The notes: generated from the sequence alone by a model not told the origin. Counted from the stretch's first letter, positions 52,971-63,039 are shown. The stretch is DNA of 64,000 bases from Pelotomaculum terephthalicicum JT (GCF_022410535.1 NZ_JAKNBL010000010.1:1-64000), one strand, 5' to 3'. Translations and numbers: made by a program.

Positions 52971-52999
52971 ATTTTATATTACTGATCGCTTTATGTCAA
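52971..52999 (-). promoter_or_regulatory. Sigma-A promoter upstream of murC
   Basis: Minus strand: -35 TTGACA (52999-52994, consensus), 17-base spacer, -10 TAAAAT (52976-52971). It lies immediately after the murG stop codon. Confidence 0.8.
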
Positions 53000-53006
53000 A
53001 AGCTGG

Positions 53007-54137
53007 CTAATTTTTTCTTGTTTTAATTAACTCATCCACACATTCTATTATATCTTTGAGCGCATGTCTTCTGCCAAGCCTTTTACTGGCAGCACTCATG
53101 GCCGATAATTTGTTTCGGTTGTCAAGCATTTCAGCTACTTTGTTACATAACACTTCCCCGTTCAACTCGCGATCCAGCACTACAATCGCCGCCTGCTCTT
53201 TTTCAAGAGCGCGGGCGTTAAACTCCTGGTGATTTTCCGCGGCGTAGGGGTACGGAATCAGAATCGCAGGGATGCCCATGGCCGTTAATTCAGCCAGGGT
53301 GGCCGCACCCGCCCGGCTGACAACCAAATTTGCCGCCGCCAGGGCATCCTGCATGTTATAAAGATAAGGCATGATGGTAACATTCCCAATTTTGTCCAAA
53401 TCTATACCGCAAGCGGCGATGTTATTGATAAAGTCTTGGTGCCCTAACGTACCGGTCACATGAATGATGCTTAGCCGCGGATCATCCGCAAACTTTTTAA
53501 TTACTGAAACCATCGCCTCATTAATGGCACGGGCTCCCCTGCTACCCCCAAAAGACAATAATAAAAAGCACTCATGGCTTAAACCCAATTTCTTCAAGGC
53601 GGTCTTCCGGTCAGCCGTCAAGATTTCCGGCCGCACAGGCAAACCGGTCAGCCTAACCTTATCCCGGCTTGGGAAATATTCCATTGAGTCTGTGAAAGTC
53701 ACGGCCACCAGCCCGGCAAAACGCGATAGAATCCTGTTGGTAATACCGGGAAATGCGTTTTGTTCATGGATCAAAGTAGGAACCTTGCTTAGAGCGGCTG
53801 CCAGCACCACGGGACCGCAAACATAACCACCCGTCCCGATCACCGCCACCGGCCGCCACCGCCGGATAATCCCGGCTGCCTGGAAAAATCCTCGTCCGGC
53901 TTGCCATAACGCCAATAAGTTATGGAGAGATAACCTCCGTTCTAATCCAGACGCTACAATACCCTCGAACGGAAAATTTTCTTTGCGAACAATATCCGTT
54001 TCCATACCCTTCGTTGTTCCGACATAAAGCACTTCCGCACCGGGATATTTTTCTTTCAGACCCCGGGCTATAGCCAGGGCAGGGTATATATGTCCTCCAG
54101 TCCCCCCGCCGGACACCACAAAACGCAAACACCTCAC
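53007..54137 (-). CDS. murG: Undecaprenyldiphospho-muramoylpentapeptide N-acetylglucosaminyltransferase
   Basis: 376 residues. GT28 glycosyltransferase making lipid II from lipid I at the inner membrane face. [15 protein letters not shown] (about 10-24), [15 protein letters not shown] (about 122-136), [17 protein letters not shown] (about 192-208), and the donor-binding [20 protein letters not shown] (about 270-289). Start GTG with GGAGTGAG upstream; an in-frame TTG nine bases later is possible. Three bases downstream of ftsW. Confidence 0.95.
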   Translation of the reverse strand: MRCLRFVVSGGGTGGHIYPALAIARGLKEKYPGAEVLYVGTTKGMETDIVRKENFPFEGIVASGLERRLSLHNLLALWQAGRGFFQAAGIIRRWRPVAVIGTGGYVCGPVVLAAALSKVPTLIHEQNAFPGITNRILSRFAGLVAVTFTDSMEYFPSRDKVRLTGLPVRPEILTADRKTALKKLGLSHECFLLLSFGGSRGARAINEAMVSVIKKFADDPRLSIIHVTGTLGHQDFINNIAACGIDLDKIGNVTIMPYLYNMQDALAAANLVVSRAGAATLAELTAMGIPAILIPYPYAAENHQEFNARALEKEQAAIVVLDRELNGEVLCNKVAEMLDNRNKLSAMSAASKRLGRRHALKDIIECVDELIKTRKN

Positions 54138-54140
54138 TCC

Positions 54141-55244
54141 TTAACGGGCGGCGGTATATTGAGAAATATTTAGCAATATACCCACTCCAATCATGGTAAA
54201 AAGCAGAGATGTGCCGCCAAAGCTGATGAAAGGTAAAGGTATACCTGTTACCGGCAAGGATCCGGTTACCACGCCAATATTGATTATTGACTGGATACCC
54301 ACCCATGCGGTTATACCGGTCGCCAATAAGCTGGCGAACGGGTCAGTCGATGTGATCGCTATCTTTAGACCTCTCCAGATAAAAATGGCAAAAAGCAAGA
54401 TTACCAGTGAAGCTCCGATAAAACCTAACTCCTCACCGATGATGGCAAAAATAAAGTCGGTGTGGTTTTCGGGCAGATAAAGAAACTTTTGCTTACTTTG
54501 CCCCAAGCCCAACCCAAATAAGCCGCCGGAGCCGATAGCGTATAAGCCCTGGACGATTTGAAATCCGTCACCCTGAGAATCGGACCAGGGGTCCATGAAG
54601 GCCATTAAGCGCTGCAACCGGTAAGGTTCCATCATAATAGCAAAACCCACCGCCACTAGGCCGGTTGCTATAATGCTGCCAAGATGGGTCAGCCTGGCGC
54701 CCGCGGCGAAAATCATTACTATTACTATTCCGGCCAGGGACACAGCTGTTCCCAGGTCCGGCTGGATTAAAATCAGGAGAGCCGCAAAGGACATTAACAG
54801 CAGGTAAGGCAATACGCCTTTCGAGAAAGTTTTGATATTGTCTTTTTGCCTGGCCAAACCGTACGCGGTAAAAATAATCATACAGAGCTTGACAAGTTCA
54901 GCGGGCGCGAAAGGTGTCGGGCCAACGGCAATCCAGCGCCGTGCCCCGTTTACCTCCTTGCCGATGCCGGGGATAAAAACCAACACAAGCAGCAGTAAAG
55001 CAATTATTAAGATCGGTAAAATATAATGTTTAAGCTGCCAATAATTGTACTTCATTGCCAAACGCATGGCAATCAATCCGAGCAGCGCCCATATTAACTG
55101 TCGTTTAAAAAAGTAAAAGCTGTCATTGTATTTGACCAGGGTGCTGTACTCGCTAGCGCTGAAAACCATGACAACGCCAATGCTTAATAAACTCATTACC
55201 GTTAAGAATAGAACAAAATCAGGAGACTTCTTTTTTTGCTGCAT
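54141..55244 (-). CDS. ftsW: FtsW/SpoVE-type SEDS peptidoglycan glycosyltransferase
   Basis: 367 residues, about ten transmembrane helices. SEDS-family motifs: GVVMVFSASEYS, NGARRWI (about 91-97), FAPAELVKLCMIIF, IQPDLGTA (about 160-167), IIGEELGFIGA and GIPLPFISFGGTSLL near the C-terminus. Polymerises lipid II with its cognate PBP. In Firmicutes the gene at this place (between murD and murG) is often spoVE; division and cortex roles cannot be separated from sequence alone. Confidence 0.92.
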   Translation of the reverse strand: MQQKKKSPDFVLFLTVMSLLSIGVVMVFSASEYSTLVKYNDSFYFFKRQLIWALLGLIAMRLAMKYNYWQLKHYILPILIIALLLLVLVFIPGIGKEVNGARRWIAVGPTPFAPAELVKLCMIIFTAYGLARQKDNIKTFSKGVLPYLLLMSFAALLILIQPDLGTAVSLAGIVIVMIFAAGARLTHLGSIIATGLVAVGFAIMMEPYRLQRLMAFMDPWSDSQGDGFQIVQGLYAIGSGGLFGLGLGQSKQKFLYLPENHTDFIFAIIGEELGFIGASLVILLFAIFIWRGLKIAITSTDPFASLLATGITAWVGIQSIINIGVVTGSLPVTGIPLPFISFGGTSLLFTMIGVGILLNISQYTAAR

Positions 55245-55280
55245 GGCTTTAGGCTACCCCCCCTTTAGTCAATATTACTC

Positions 55281-56642
55281 CTAATGATTCTTAAGACTAA
55301 AAACTATTTCTTTAAATAAATCTCCACGCTCTTCAAAATTATTGAACATATCCCAACTGGCGCACGCCGGGGATAATAAAACTATATCTCCGGGCCGGGC
55401 GGCTTGACTGGCCATCATCACGGCCTCCTTAAAACCCGCCGCGGCCAGGATATTTTCAAATTTTCTTGTTCTGGCGGCGTCGGCAATTAATCCGGCACTC
55501 TGCCCCAGGACCACCAATACCCTGACTTTTTCCTTGATTTTTTCAGCAAGTTCATTAAAGTCGCTACCTTTATTTTTTCCGCCGGCAATCAACACGATGG
55601 GTTTGTCATAAGCTTCAAGCGCTTTAATTGATGCATCCGGGTTGGTCCCCTTGGAGTCGTTAACGTACCTTACACCATTAATTTCAGCCACAAATTCCAA
55701 CCGGTGAGATACTCCCTTGAAATTTTTCAAGGTGGAGGCCAGCGATGCGCTGTTCACTCCCATCACCTTGGCGGCCGCAACTGCCGCGAGAGCGTTTTCC
55801 AAGTTGTGCGCGCCGGGCATCTTTAAATCATCAACGCCGCAAATAATCTCAGCTTGCCCGTCAAGGCTGGCCGCGATTTTTCCCTCACTGACAAAGACGC
55901 CTTTCGCCAATTCCACACGCCGGCTAAAATAAACAGTATCGCCGCGTGATTTATTCCCCAGCGCAGCGGTCAGCGGATCATCATAATTCAGCACAATAAA
56001 GTCACCAGGTTTCTGGTTGGTAAATATCCTGGCCTTGGCCGCGATGTAATTGTCCATATTGCCATGACGGTCCAGATGGTCAGGCGTGATATTCAAGACC
56101 ACACCTACCTTCGGCTTGAAGGCTCTGGTAGTTTCCAGCTGAAAACTCGATACCTCGGCTACAACGACATCTCTAGAACAGTATTTCTCTACTTCAGTTA
56201 CTAACGGAAGGCCGATATTGCCGCCTACCAGCGTGGATATGCCGGCATCCTGAAAAATAGAGCCAAGCAAGGCGGTTGTAGTGGTTTTGCCATTCGTCCC
56301 GGTAATAGCCACAATAGGCGCCGCGGTAAAATGGTAAGCCAGCTCCAGCTCTCCGGTGACAGTTATTCCATTGTTCATGGCAGACAAGGCCGGCTCGACA
56401 GTAAGAGGAACTCCGGGACTCATAACCACCAGATCAAAACTACCCTTGCGCACCTCCGGGTATCTGCCGAGAGAAAGCTCAACCCCTTCAGCAGCCAACT
56501 CCGCCAACTGATTATCCTGATCCACCGGATTGCTGGCATCCGTTAAAACAACAACAGCGCCTTTTTTCAAAAGAAATCGTGAAACAGCCAATCCGCTCTT
56601 GCCGGCGCCAACAACAAGCGCTTTTTTATCCTTAAGTTCCAT
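55281..56642 (-). CDS. murD: UDP-N-acetylmuramoylalanine--D-glutamate ligase
   Basis: 453 residues. Adds D-Glu to UDP-MurNAc-L-Ala. N-terminal nucleotide fold VVGAGKSGLAVSRFL (about 10-24), ATP loop GTNGKTTTTALLG (about 113-125), SSFQLETT (about 164-171), NITPDHLDRHG (about 182-192) and NDSKGTNPDAS (about 320-330). Weak RBS. Separated from mraY by 207 bases of repeats. Confidence 0.96.
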   Translation of the reverse strand: MELKDKKALVVGAGKSGLAVSRFLLKKGAVVVLTDASNPVDQDNQLAELAAEGVELSLGRYPEVRKGSFDLVVMSPGVPLTVEPALSAMNNGITVTGELELAYHFTAAPIVAITGTNGKTTTTALLGSIFQDAGISTLVGGNIGLPLVTEVEKYCSRDVVVAEVSSFQLETTRAFKPKVGVVLNITPDHLDRHGNMDNYIAAKARIFTNQKPGDFIVLNYDDPLTAALGNKSRGDTVYFSRRVELAKGVFVSEGKIAASLDGQAEIICGVDDLKMPGAHNLENALAAVAAAKVMGVNSASLASTLKNFKGVSHRLEFVAEINGVRYVNDSKGTNPDASIKALEAYDKPIVLIAGGKNKGSDFNELAEKIKEKVRVLVVLGQSAGLIADAARTRKFENILAAAGFKEAVMMASQAARPGDIVLLSPACASWDMFNNFEERGDLFKEIVFSLKNH

Positions 56643-56674
56643 TGATGCCCGCCTTTCAAAAGCTGAGTGAACTC

Positions 56675-56736
56675 GTTTAGCTTCCGCTAAACTTCGGGGC
56701 TGCGGTGGGGGATTCTACCGCCACCGCAGCCCGAAG
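56675..56736. repeat. Two adjacent hairpins between mraY and murD
   Basis: GTTTAGC (56675-56681) pairs with GCTAAAC (56686-56692). This is followed at once by a strong stem of CTTCGGGGCTGCGGTGG (56692-56708) with CCACCGCAGCCCGAAG (56721-56736), with a single bulged G. No T-run, so not an ordinary terminator. Confidence 0.75.
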
Positions 56737-56749
56737 GCAATTCCATTCG

Positions 56750-56812
56750 TTGGGGACATTCCTCCGACCCCAAAGTCATATTATTGGGGACATTCCTCCG
56801 ACCCCAAAGTCA
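56750..56812. repeat. Two 29-bp direct repeats between mraY and murD
   Basis: TTGGGGACATTCCTCCGACC plus nine bases (CCAAAGTCA) occurs at 56750-56778 and again identically at 56784-56812. Inside each copy TTGGGG and CCCCAA form a small inverted repeat. The second copy runs on into GGCTTTA, giving GTCAGGCTTTA, shared with the palindrome at 39951-40015. Confidence 0.85.
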
Positions 56813-56849
56813 GGCTTTAAAGAGAGGTGTGTCACCTTTCCTTAACACT

Positions 56850-57836
56850 TTACCTACCCAGGTGGTAAAACCCGGCAAGCCCAATCATACTAAAAACTAT
56901 GGTAGCCGTCCAAAAGGTGAGCACCACTTGGTTCTCTCCCCATCCGCCCAATTCAAAATGGTGATGTAAAGGGCTCATGCGAAAAATACGTTTACCCCTG
57001 GTTTGAAAGGATATCACCTGGATGACCACGGAAAGTGTTTCAATAATAAAGATACCGCCGATTATTAATAAGAATAGCTCACTCCTGGTTATTACCGCAG
57101 CGGCGCCCAGCCCTCCTCCCAAAGCCAGGGAGCCGGTGTCACCCATAAACACCCTGGCCGGGTGGCGGTTGAAATAAAGAAAACCCAGACAACCCCCCGC
57201 CAATGCCGCCAGGCTCAGGGCAACCCCGGTGTTGTCCATCAATAAAGCAATAACCATCATACCCAGCGCAACCAGCAAGCTTACACCGGCGGCCAGACCG
57301 TCCAGCCCATCGGTAAGATTGACAGCGTTGGCCATCCCGACAACAACCAGAACGGTAAATGCCAGGAACAGCCACCACCCCAAATCCAGGCTTGCACCTC
57401 CATTAACTATCAGATATGAAAACGGCAGAGACAAGCTGGTGCCCCTATCTGATAAAAATACTACCCAATAGGCCAACCCGGCCGCAAGAAGCCCCTGCCC
57501 GAGCAGTTTCTCCCGTGCTCTCAAGCCCAGCGACCTTTTCAGCACAACCTTGATATAGTCGTCAAGAAACCCGATCAAACCGAACCCCAAGGATACAACG
57601 AGTACGATGATACTATCCCGCGCCCCTTGAGCGACTAACAACACCGCTACAGACACGCCTGCCAAAAATATCACCCCACCCATGGTGGGGGTACCCGCTT
57701 TTTGTTGATGCCGGGAAGGTCCTTCCGCGCGAATGTTCTGGCCGAACTTTAGCTTTCTTAAAACAGGTATTGCCAGGGGACCCACTAATAATGTCGTTAA
57801 CAGCGAGGCAGCGAATGCCATCCATAATCCTTGCAT
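56850..57836 (-). CDS. mraY: Phospho-N-acetylmuramoyl-pentapeptide-transferase
   Basis: 328 residues, about ten transmembrane segments. Makes lipid I on undecaprenyl phosphate. Motifs: GTPTMGGVIFL (about 48-58), FLDDYIKVV (about 89-97), NAVNLTDGLDGLAAG (about 170-184) and MSPLHHHFE near the C-terminus. Start ATG 57836 has AGGAGG five bases upstream and overlaps murF by 40 bases, an unusually long overlap. Confidence 0.95.
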   Translation of the reverse strand: MQGLWMAFAASLLTTLLVGPLAIPVLRKLKFGQNIRAEGPSRHQQKAGTPTMGGVIFLAGVSVAVLLVAQGARDSIIVLVVSLGFGLIGFLDDYIKVVLKRSLGLRAREKLLGQGLLAAGLAYWVVFLSDRGTSLSLPFSYLIVNGGASLDLGWWLFLAFTVLVVVGMANAVNLTDGLDGLAAGVSLLVALGMMVIALLMDNTGVALSLAALAGGCLGFLYFNRHPARVFMGDTGSLALGGGLGAAAVITRSELFLLIIGGIFIIETLSVVIQVISFQTRGKRIFRMSPLHHHFELGGWGENQVVLTFWTATIVFSMIGLAGFYHLGR

Positions 57837-59239
57837 GAAAGCCTCCTACTATACTCATGCGCGGGCTTTGCCCCGGAAATCGACGCGACGATCTGCTCCA
57901 TATGCATAGCTCTGGAACCTTTAACCAGGACAACGTCCCCTTTCCTGAGAATGCTGTTTAATACCGTTATCGCCTCTTGATTATTCGCACAGCTGTGGAT
58001 CTTACCAGCCGGCATGCCGGATCTCACAGCCCCTTCAGCTATACCTGAAGCGAGATCGCCAACCACCACCAAAGAGTCCACCCCCAGGTCAGCCGCTATT
58101 GAACCAACTTCAACGTGTCCTTCCACCGCCCGGGGACCCAGTTCCAGCATATTGCCGAGCACAGCCACTGTACATCTGCCTCCGGATACTTCTTTCAGTA
58201 CCCGAAGGGCTGCCCCGGTTGAAGCCGGGCTGGCGTTATATGCATCGTTAATAATTTTCACATCAGCCGCTTCGATAATTTCCAGGCGCATGTCCGATAA
58301 AGTCACTGTGTTAAGTCCCTCAGCTATTTCTTCGATAGAAAAACCAAATTCCCTTCCCACTGCAATCGCGGCAAGCGCATTCAGCACATTGTGCCGCCCC
58401 GGCAGGGACAGAGAAAATCCCCACTCGCGCCCGGATATTTTTGCGGTAAACTGGTTGCCTCCCTTTTCCGCTCTGACATCTTTAACCATTATTTCACATT
58501 CTTTATCGGTACCGAAAAAGATTACCTTCCCGCGGCAACGCCCGGCCTCCCTCCGAATAAACGGGCTGTCGGCATTTAATACGGCAAACCCGTCGGCTGG
58601 AATGTTTTCCAGTATTTCTCCCTTGGCCGCGGCAATGTTGCTCACCGTTCCCAGCAACTCCAAGTGGGCCTCTCCGATATTGGTAATCACCGCGCCGGTA
58701 GGCCTGGCGATACGGCACAAAGTATTTATCTCTCCCGGTCCCCGCATACCCATTTCCACCACCGCGACCTCTGAGCTTTCATCTATATGTAAAAGCGTAA
58801 GCGGCAGGCCAATCTCGTTATTATAATTACCCATGGTTTTTACGGTGCGTAAACGCCTACCCAGAACAGACGCGATCATATCTTTTGTCGTAGTTTTCCC
58901 GTTACTGCCGGTCACTGCGATCAGCGGTATCCCGCACCGGTCCCTGTTCAATGCCGCAAGTGCCTGCAGGGCGGCCAGCGTATCAAATACTTTTATTACA
59001 GGAAGACCGGCAGTTACCTTTACCGCCCGGTCAACCACCAAGCCTCCCGCGCCAGCCGCGACTGCCAGGTCCAGGAACTGATGGGCGTCGTATTTTTTTC
59101 CCCTCAAGGCTAAAAAAAGGCTGCCGGGTTCTATTTTACGGCTATCGGTGGAAACCTGGCTGAATACAACGCCGGAATCACCCTGGATAATTTCGCCGCC
59201 GATGGCTTTAGCTATTTCTACCAAGGTGGTTGCTTTCAT
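57797..59239 (-). CDS. murF: UDP-N-acetylmuramoyl-tripeptide--D-alanyl-D-alanine ligase
   Basis: 480 residues. ATP loop TGSNGKTTTKDM (about 110-121), VEMGMRGPGEI (about 161-171), ITNIGEAHLE (about 185-194) and NDAYNASPAS (about 330-339). Completes the cytoplasmic pentapeptide. The C-terminus overlaps mraY by 40 bases, so the two are translationally linked. Confidence 0.95.
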   Translation of the reverse strand: MKATTLVEIAKAIGGEIIQGDSGVVFSQVSTDSRKIEPGSLFLALRGKKYDAHQFLDLAVAAGAGGLVVDRAVKVTAGLPVIKVFDTLAALQALAALNRDRCGIPLIAVTGSNGKTTTKDMIASVLGRRLRTVKTMGNYNNEIGLPLTLLHIDESSEVAVVEMGMRGPGEINTLCRIARPTGAVITNIGEAHLELLGTVSNIAAAKGEILENIPADGFAVLNADSPFIRREAGRCRGKVIFFGTDKECEIMVKDVRAEKGGNQFTAKISGREWGFSLSLPGRHNVLNALAAIAVGREFGFSIEEIAEGLNTVTLSDMRLEIIEAADVKIINDAYNASPASTGAALRVLKEVSGGRCTVAVLGNMLELGPRAVEGHVEVGSIAADLGVDSLVVVGDLASGIAEGAVRSGMPAGKIHSCANNQEAITVLNSILRKGDVVLVKGSRAMHMEQIVASISGAKPAHEYSRRLSCKDYGWHSLPRC

Positions 59240-59307
59240 ACTAACCCCCGTTTATTTGTTTACAAATCATCCTTTTTAGCAACTCCACGCACTCGCTTTT
59301 TCAGGAT

Positions 59308-60804
59308 CTAACCGTTCCTTAACTCCAAGTAATTTTTAATTGCTGAAGCTGCTTCCCGGCGGTCTTCAAAGGGAAACTTTTCCGTACCGATTATTTGGTA
59401 ATCTTCATGACCTTTACCGGCGATAATTACTACATCGCCCTTGCGCGCCATACTTATTGCCAGGCCGATAGCCTTGCGCCGGTCCTGTTCCACCAGATAA
59501 TTCTCCTTTGGAGCCAGCGGCCGCACCCCTTCAATGATGTCCTGGATAATCTTCGCCGGACTTTCTGTACGCGGATTATCCGCAGTAATAATTTGAAAAT
59601 CACTGTATTTTGCAGTTATGCTTCCCATTACCGGACGTTTCCCACGATCACGATCTCCTCCGCAGCCATAAACTGTGATTAAACGCCCCTGGGTTAACTG
59701 GCGGGCTGTTTTCAGGATATTTTCAAGGCCGTCCGGAGTATGGGCATAATCAACAATTACTGTAAAATCCTGACCCGCGTCGACCTTTTCAAAACGGCCC
59801 GGTATTCCCTGTATGTTCTCCAGGGCACTTTTGATAATCTCGTGCGGTACGCCCAAAGCCGCCGCGGCGGTAAAAGCACCCAGCGCATTATACACGTTAA
59901 ACAGGCCGGTTAAACATAGATTTAATTGACAGCGACCCAGCTTCCCATCTATTTGAAAATTAACGCCCCGGGTATTTATATTAACATTCGTGGCGTAAAC
60001 ATCCGCCGTGTTCTTGATCCCGAAGGTGTGGACCAAGCCACCGGCAGCTTGTGCAAAGCGCTCCGCAGCCGGATCATCCGCGTTAATTACAGCGTGTTTT
60101 ATTGTGCTTTTGTCGCCGGGTACCTTCAGGTTCTTGAACAGCTTTAATTTTTCTTCCAAATATTGACCCATGCTCTGGTGAAAATCCAGGTGATCCTGGG
60201 TGAGGTTGGTAAAAACCGCCATGTCAAACTCGCAACCGTCCACCCGGTTTAGCGCCAAAGCATGAGAAGAAACTTCCATAACACAGGCGCCCACCCCTTC
60301 CCTGACCATCCTTCTTAGCAATGCCTGCAAATCAGTTGATTCCGGGGTAGTATTATTGCCAGGTATAACCTGGGTGCCAATTCTGTTATGAATAGTGCCG
60401 ATCAATCCCACTTTTGCCCCGGAAAGGCCCAAGATTGCCGAGATTAAGCTGGCTGTCGTGGTTTTGCCGTTAGTACCCGTTACACCAATCATCTTTAATT
60501 CTTTGGCAGGATCGCCATAAAACCGCGCTGACAGTACTGCCAAAGCATGCCTTGTATCTTGAACAACAGCCCATGCTATATCCGGCGGCAATTCAACCTT
60601 ACGCTCCATTACCACCGCTACGGCACCTTGTTTTACCGCTTGCCCCACATAATCATGCCCGTCAGATTTAAACCCTTTTATGGAAACGAAAAGAAAACCC
60701 GGGCATACCTTGCGTGAGTCATAAGTTATCCCTTTAAGCCGGACATCATGATTGCCGCCGGCAGCTTGGATATTTACTGCTTCAAGCAGTTTTTTCAAAA
60801 GCAA
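59308..60804 (-). CDS. murE: UDP-MurNAc-tripeptide synthetase (meso-diaminopimelate-adding)
   Basis: 498 residues. ATP loop GTNGKTTTASLI (about 108-119), carbamylated-lysine region, TQDHLDFH (about 206-213) and DNPRTE near 405, the DNPR motif of DAP-adding MurE enzymes. It implies A1-gamma-type DAP peptidoglycan. TTG start with GGGAGGA upstream. Confidence 0.95.
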   Translation of the reverse strand: MLLKKLLEAVNIQAAGGNHDVRLKGITYDSRKVCPGFLFVSIKGFKSDGHDYVGQAVKQGAVAVVMERKVELPPDIAWAVVQDTRHALAVLSARFYGDPAKELKMIGVTGTNGKTTTASLISAILGLSGAKVGLIGTIHNRIGTQVIPGNNTTPESTDLQALLRRMVREGVGACVMEVSSHALALNRVDGCEFDMAVFTNLTQDHLDFHQSMGQYLEEKLKLFKNLKVPGDKSTIKHAVINADDPAAERFAQAAGGLVHTFGIKNTADVYATNVNINTRGVNFQIDGKLGRCQLNLCLTGLFNVYNALGAFTAAAALGVPHEIIKSALENIQGIPGRFEKVDAGQDFTVIVDYAHTPDGLENILKTARQLTQGRLITVYGCGGDRDRGKRPVMGSITAKYSDFQIITADNPRTESPAKIIQDIIEGVRPLAPKENYLVEQDRRKAIGLAISMARKGDVVIIAGKGHEDYQIIGTEKFPFEDRREAASAIKNYLELRNG

Positions 60805-60879
60805 TTAAAAATCCTCCCATTCGGGATTGTTCTACTCAATATTTCATAGTATTTCCATTATTGACATCTATTGATATTC

Positions 60880-63003
60880 TTAATCATGCAAGGTTTGCAC
60901 AAAGCTTTCACTGAATTCAACATTAATAGTCGAACCTCTAGCAACTTTTGATCCGGGTGGCGCTTGCTGCCCGATAGCCACTCCAGTGCCTGCCGGGCTT
61001 AAAACAAGTCCCAGATTCTCAAGCAAGCTTCCTGCTTCTTTAATGGTCAGTCCTTTTAAGTCAGGTACGGCAACTTCATTGGATGTGCTGGCTTCCTGCA
61101 ATTCGAGAATGACGGTGGCGCCGCTCAAAACATCAACACCACCTTTGGGAACCTGACTGCTTACAATACCGCCCTGGCCTCTTGTCTGAACTACTAGACC
61201 GGCGTTTTTCAGCACCCTTTGGGCGGCTTCCACCGGATAATTCACCACATTAGGGACAATGATTCTCGACTTGGGTTCTTCAAACATAAAGGGGTCCTTC
61301 GGTTTTTCTATAGTCCTTTCCGGAACCTTCAGGTAGTGCAGAGTGTCCAACGCTACCGCCTTAAAGGCCGGCGCCGCGACCTGACTGCCAAAATAGCTTG
61401 GTCCGTTGGGTTCAGCTACCATCACCAAAGTAGCAATTTCCGGGTCGTCCGCCGGTGCAAAACCCATAAACGATGCCACATACTTGCCGTCAACATACCT
61501 TCCCTGCTCAACCACCTGGGCGGTACCGGTTTTACCCGCCGCGCCATACCCGTCGACAAAGGCATTTCGACCTGTTCCCTTCTGAACCACGTTAGTAAGC
61601 AGCCGCATCAAGGTTTGAGCGCTGTCTTTTGAAATTACCTGGCGAACCGGTTCAGTATTAAACTCCTGCAGCACCTTTCCTTCAGGGTCGGTAATCGCCT
61701 TAACCAGTCTCGGTTTAAGCAAAACTCCTCCGTTGGCCACCGCGGAAGCGGCGCAGATCAGTTGGATTGGCGTAACAGCAATAGACTGGCCGATGGACAT
61801 TGTGGCAATATTTAAGTCAGTAACTTCATCAAGAGGAATTTGCAGGCCTACTTCCTCGCCGGGCAAGCTGATCCCTGTCTTCTGGTCCAGACCAAAAGCA
61901 TTGATATATTTATAAAATTTATCCTTGCCCAACCTCAAACCCACTGTAATAAAACCGGGGTTGCATGAATTCTGGCATACTTCTTCAAAGGTTTGCAAAC
62001 CGTGTCCGCCGTCATACCAGCACCGGATTGTCCGGTCCGCGACTTTGATAAAGCCGGGGTCATTAAATGTGTCGCTCGGCCTCACCGCGCCTTCTTCCAA
62101 AGCGGAAGCGGCTGTAATGATTTTAAAAGTTGAACCGGGTTCATAATTATAACAGACGGACGGGTTATGGTCCCATACAGACTGAGGATAACGCTGCCAC
62201 TCAGCCGGATTAAATGTCGGCCGGTTCCCCATGGCAAGGATTTCCCCCGTTTTGGGATTCATTACGATCATGACAGCCAACTTCGGATGGTAGGACTCTG
62301 TAATCTTATCCAGCTCTCTTTCAACAAAAAACTGAATGGTCTGATCAATTGTCAGCACCAGATTGTTGCCGGGCACGGGTGGTACGTACTTGTGCACCGC
62401 TTCAGGAATGCTTCTTCCCACGGCATCTTTTTCAATAACGATACGACCTGGAATTCCTGTCAATTCCTTATCATAAGCACTTTCAAACCCAGTCAGGCCC
62501 TGGTTGTCATCACCGACAAATCCGAGCAAGTGGGCGGCCAGATTGTCCTGACGGTAAAAACGCTTGTTTTCTTCCACCAGTTCGACACCATCTATTTTTA
62601 GCGCCTTTAGTTTTTGGGAGGATTCGTAGTCAATTCGTCTCTTTAGCCAGACAAAGCCCACATTTTGAGTGAGCTTTTTATACACGTCTTCCTTATCCAT
62701 TCCCAAGGCGCCGGCAATCCTATCCGCGTTTTCCCGTTTATCAGGAACCTGGGGAGGGAATGCATATGCGGAATCCACACTGACACTTGAAACCAACTCA
62801 TTGCCGTTCCGGTCAAGTATCGCTCCCCGCTTGGCCTCCACCGGCACGTCCCGGGTACGAATGCCCAGAGCTTCCGCTCTCAGCCTGTCCCCTTCGACAA
62901 GCTGAAGCCAGCCTAAACGCAAAACCAAAAACAAGAAAACAGCTGCGGCTGTCAGAAACAGTACGGTTATTCTCTTTCGAATCATTATGTTTGTTGTCTG
63001 CAT
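60880..63003 (-). CDS. spoVD: SpoVD/PBP2B-type penicillin-binding protein with two PASTA domains
   Basis: 707 residues from ATG 63003 (GGGAGGAGG upstream; a longer reading lacks an RBS). One N-terminal membrane anchor (ITVLFLTAAAVFLFLVLRL), a dimerisation domain, then a transpeptidase with STFK in EPGSTFKI (about 287-294), SCN in QNSCNPGF and KTG in AAGKTGTAQ. Two PASTA domains at the C-terminus (IIVPNVVNYPVEAAQRVLKN... and VAVPDLKGLTIKEAGSLLEN...). PASTA makes it SpoVD-like (spore cortex) or the vegetative PBP2B; this position in the cluster is shared by both in Firmicutes. Confidence 0.93.
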   Translation of the reverse strand: MQTTNIMIRKRITVLFLTAAAVFLFLVLRLGWLQLVEGDRLRAEALGIRTRDVPVEAKRGAILDRNGNELVSSVSVDSAYAFPPQVPDKRENADRIAGALGMDKEDVYKKLTQNVGFVWLKRRIDYESSQKLKALKIDGVELVEENKRFYRQDNLAAHLLGFVGDDNQGLTGFESAYDKELTGIPGRIVIEKDAVGRSIPEAVHKYVPPVPGNNLVLTIDQTIQFFVERELDKITESYHPKLAVMIVMNPKTGEILAMGNRPTFNPAEWQRYPQSVWDHNPSVCYNYEPGSTFKIITAASALEEGAVRPSDTFNDPGFIKVADRTIRCWYDGGHGLQTFEEVCQNSCNPGFITVGLRLGKDKFYKYINAFGLDQKTGISLPGEEVGLQIPLDEVTDLNIATMSIGQSIAVTPIQLICAASAVANGGVLLKPRLVKAITDPEGKVLQEFNTEPVRQVISKDSAQTLMRLLTNVVQKGTGRNAFVDGYGAAGKTGTAQVVEQGRYVDGKYVASFMGFAPADDPEIATLVMVAEPNGPSYFGSQVAAPAFKAVALDTLHYLKVPERTIEKPKDPFMFEEPKSRIIVPNVVNYPVEAAQRVLKNAGLVVQTRGQGGIVSSQVPKGGVDVLSGATVILELQEASTSNEVAVPDLKGLTIKEAGSLLENLGLVLSPAGTGVAIGQQAPPGSKVARGSTINVEFSESFVQTLHD

Positions 63004-63039
63004 TTGCCTCCTCCCAAAAACCGCAACCCTCAACCCGCT

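Noticed and set aside
56750-56812. CRISPR array
   Set aside because: Only two repeat copies with a five-base gap, no spacers of normal length and no cas genes.
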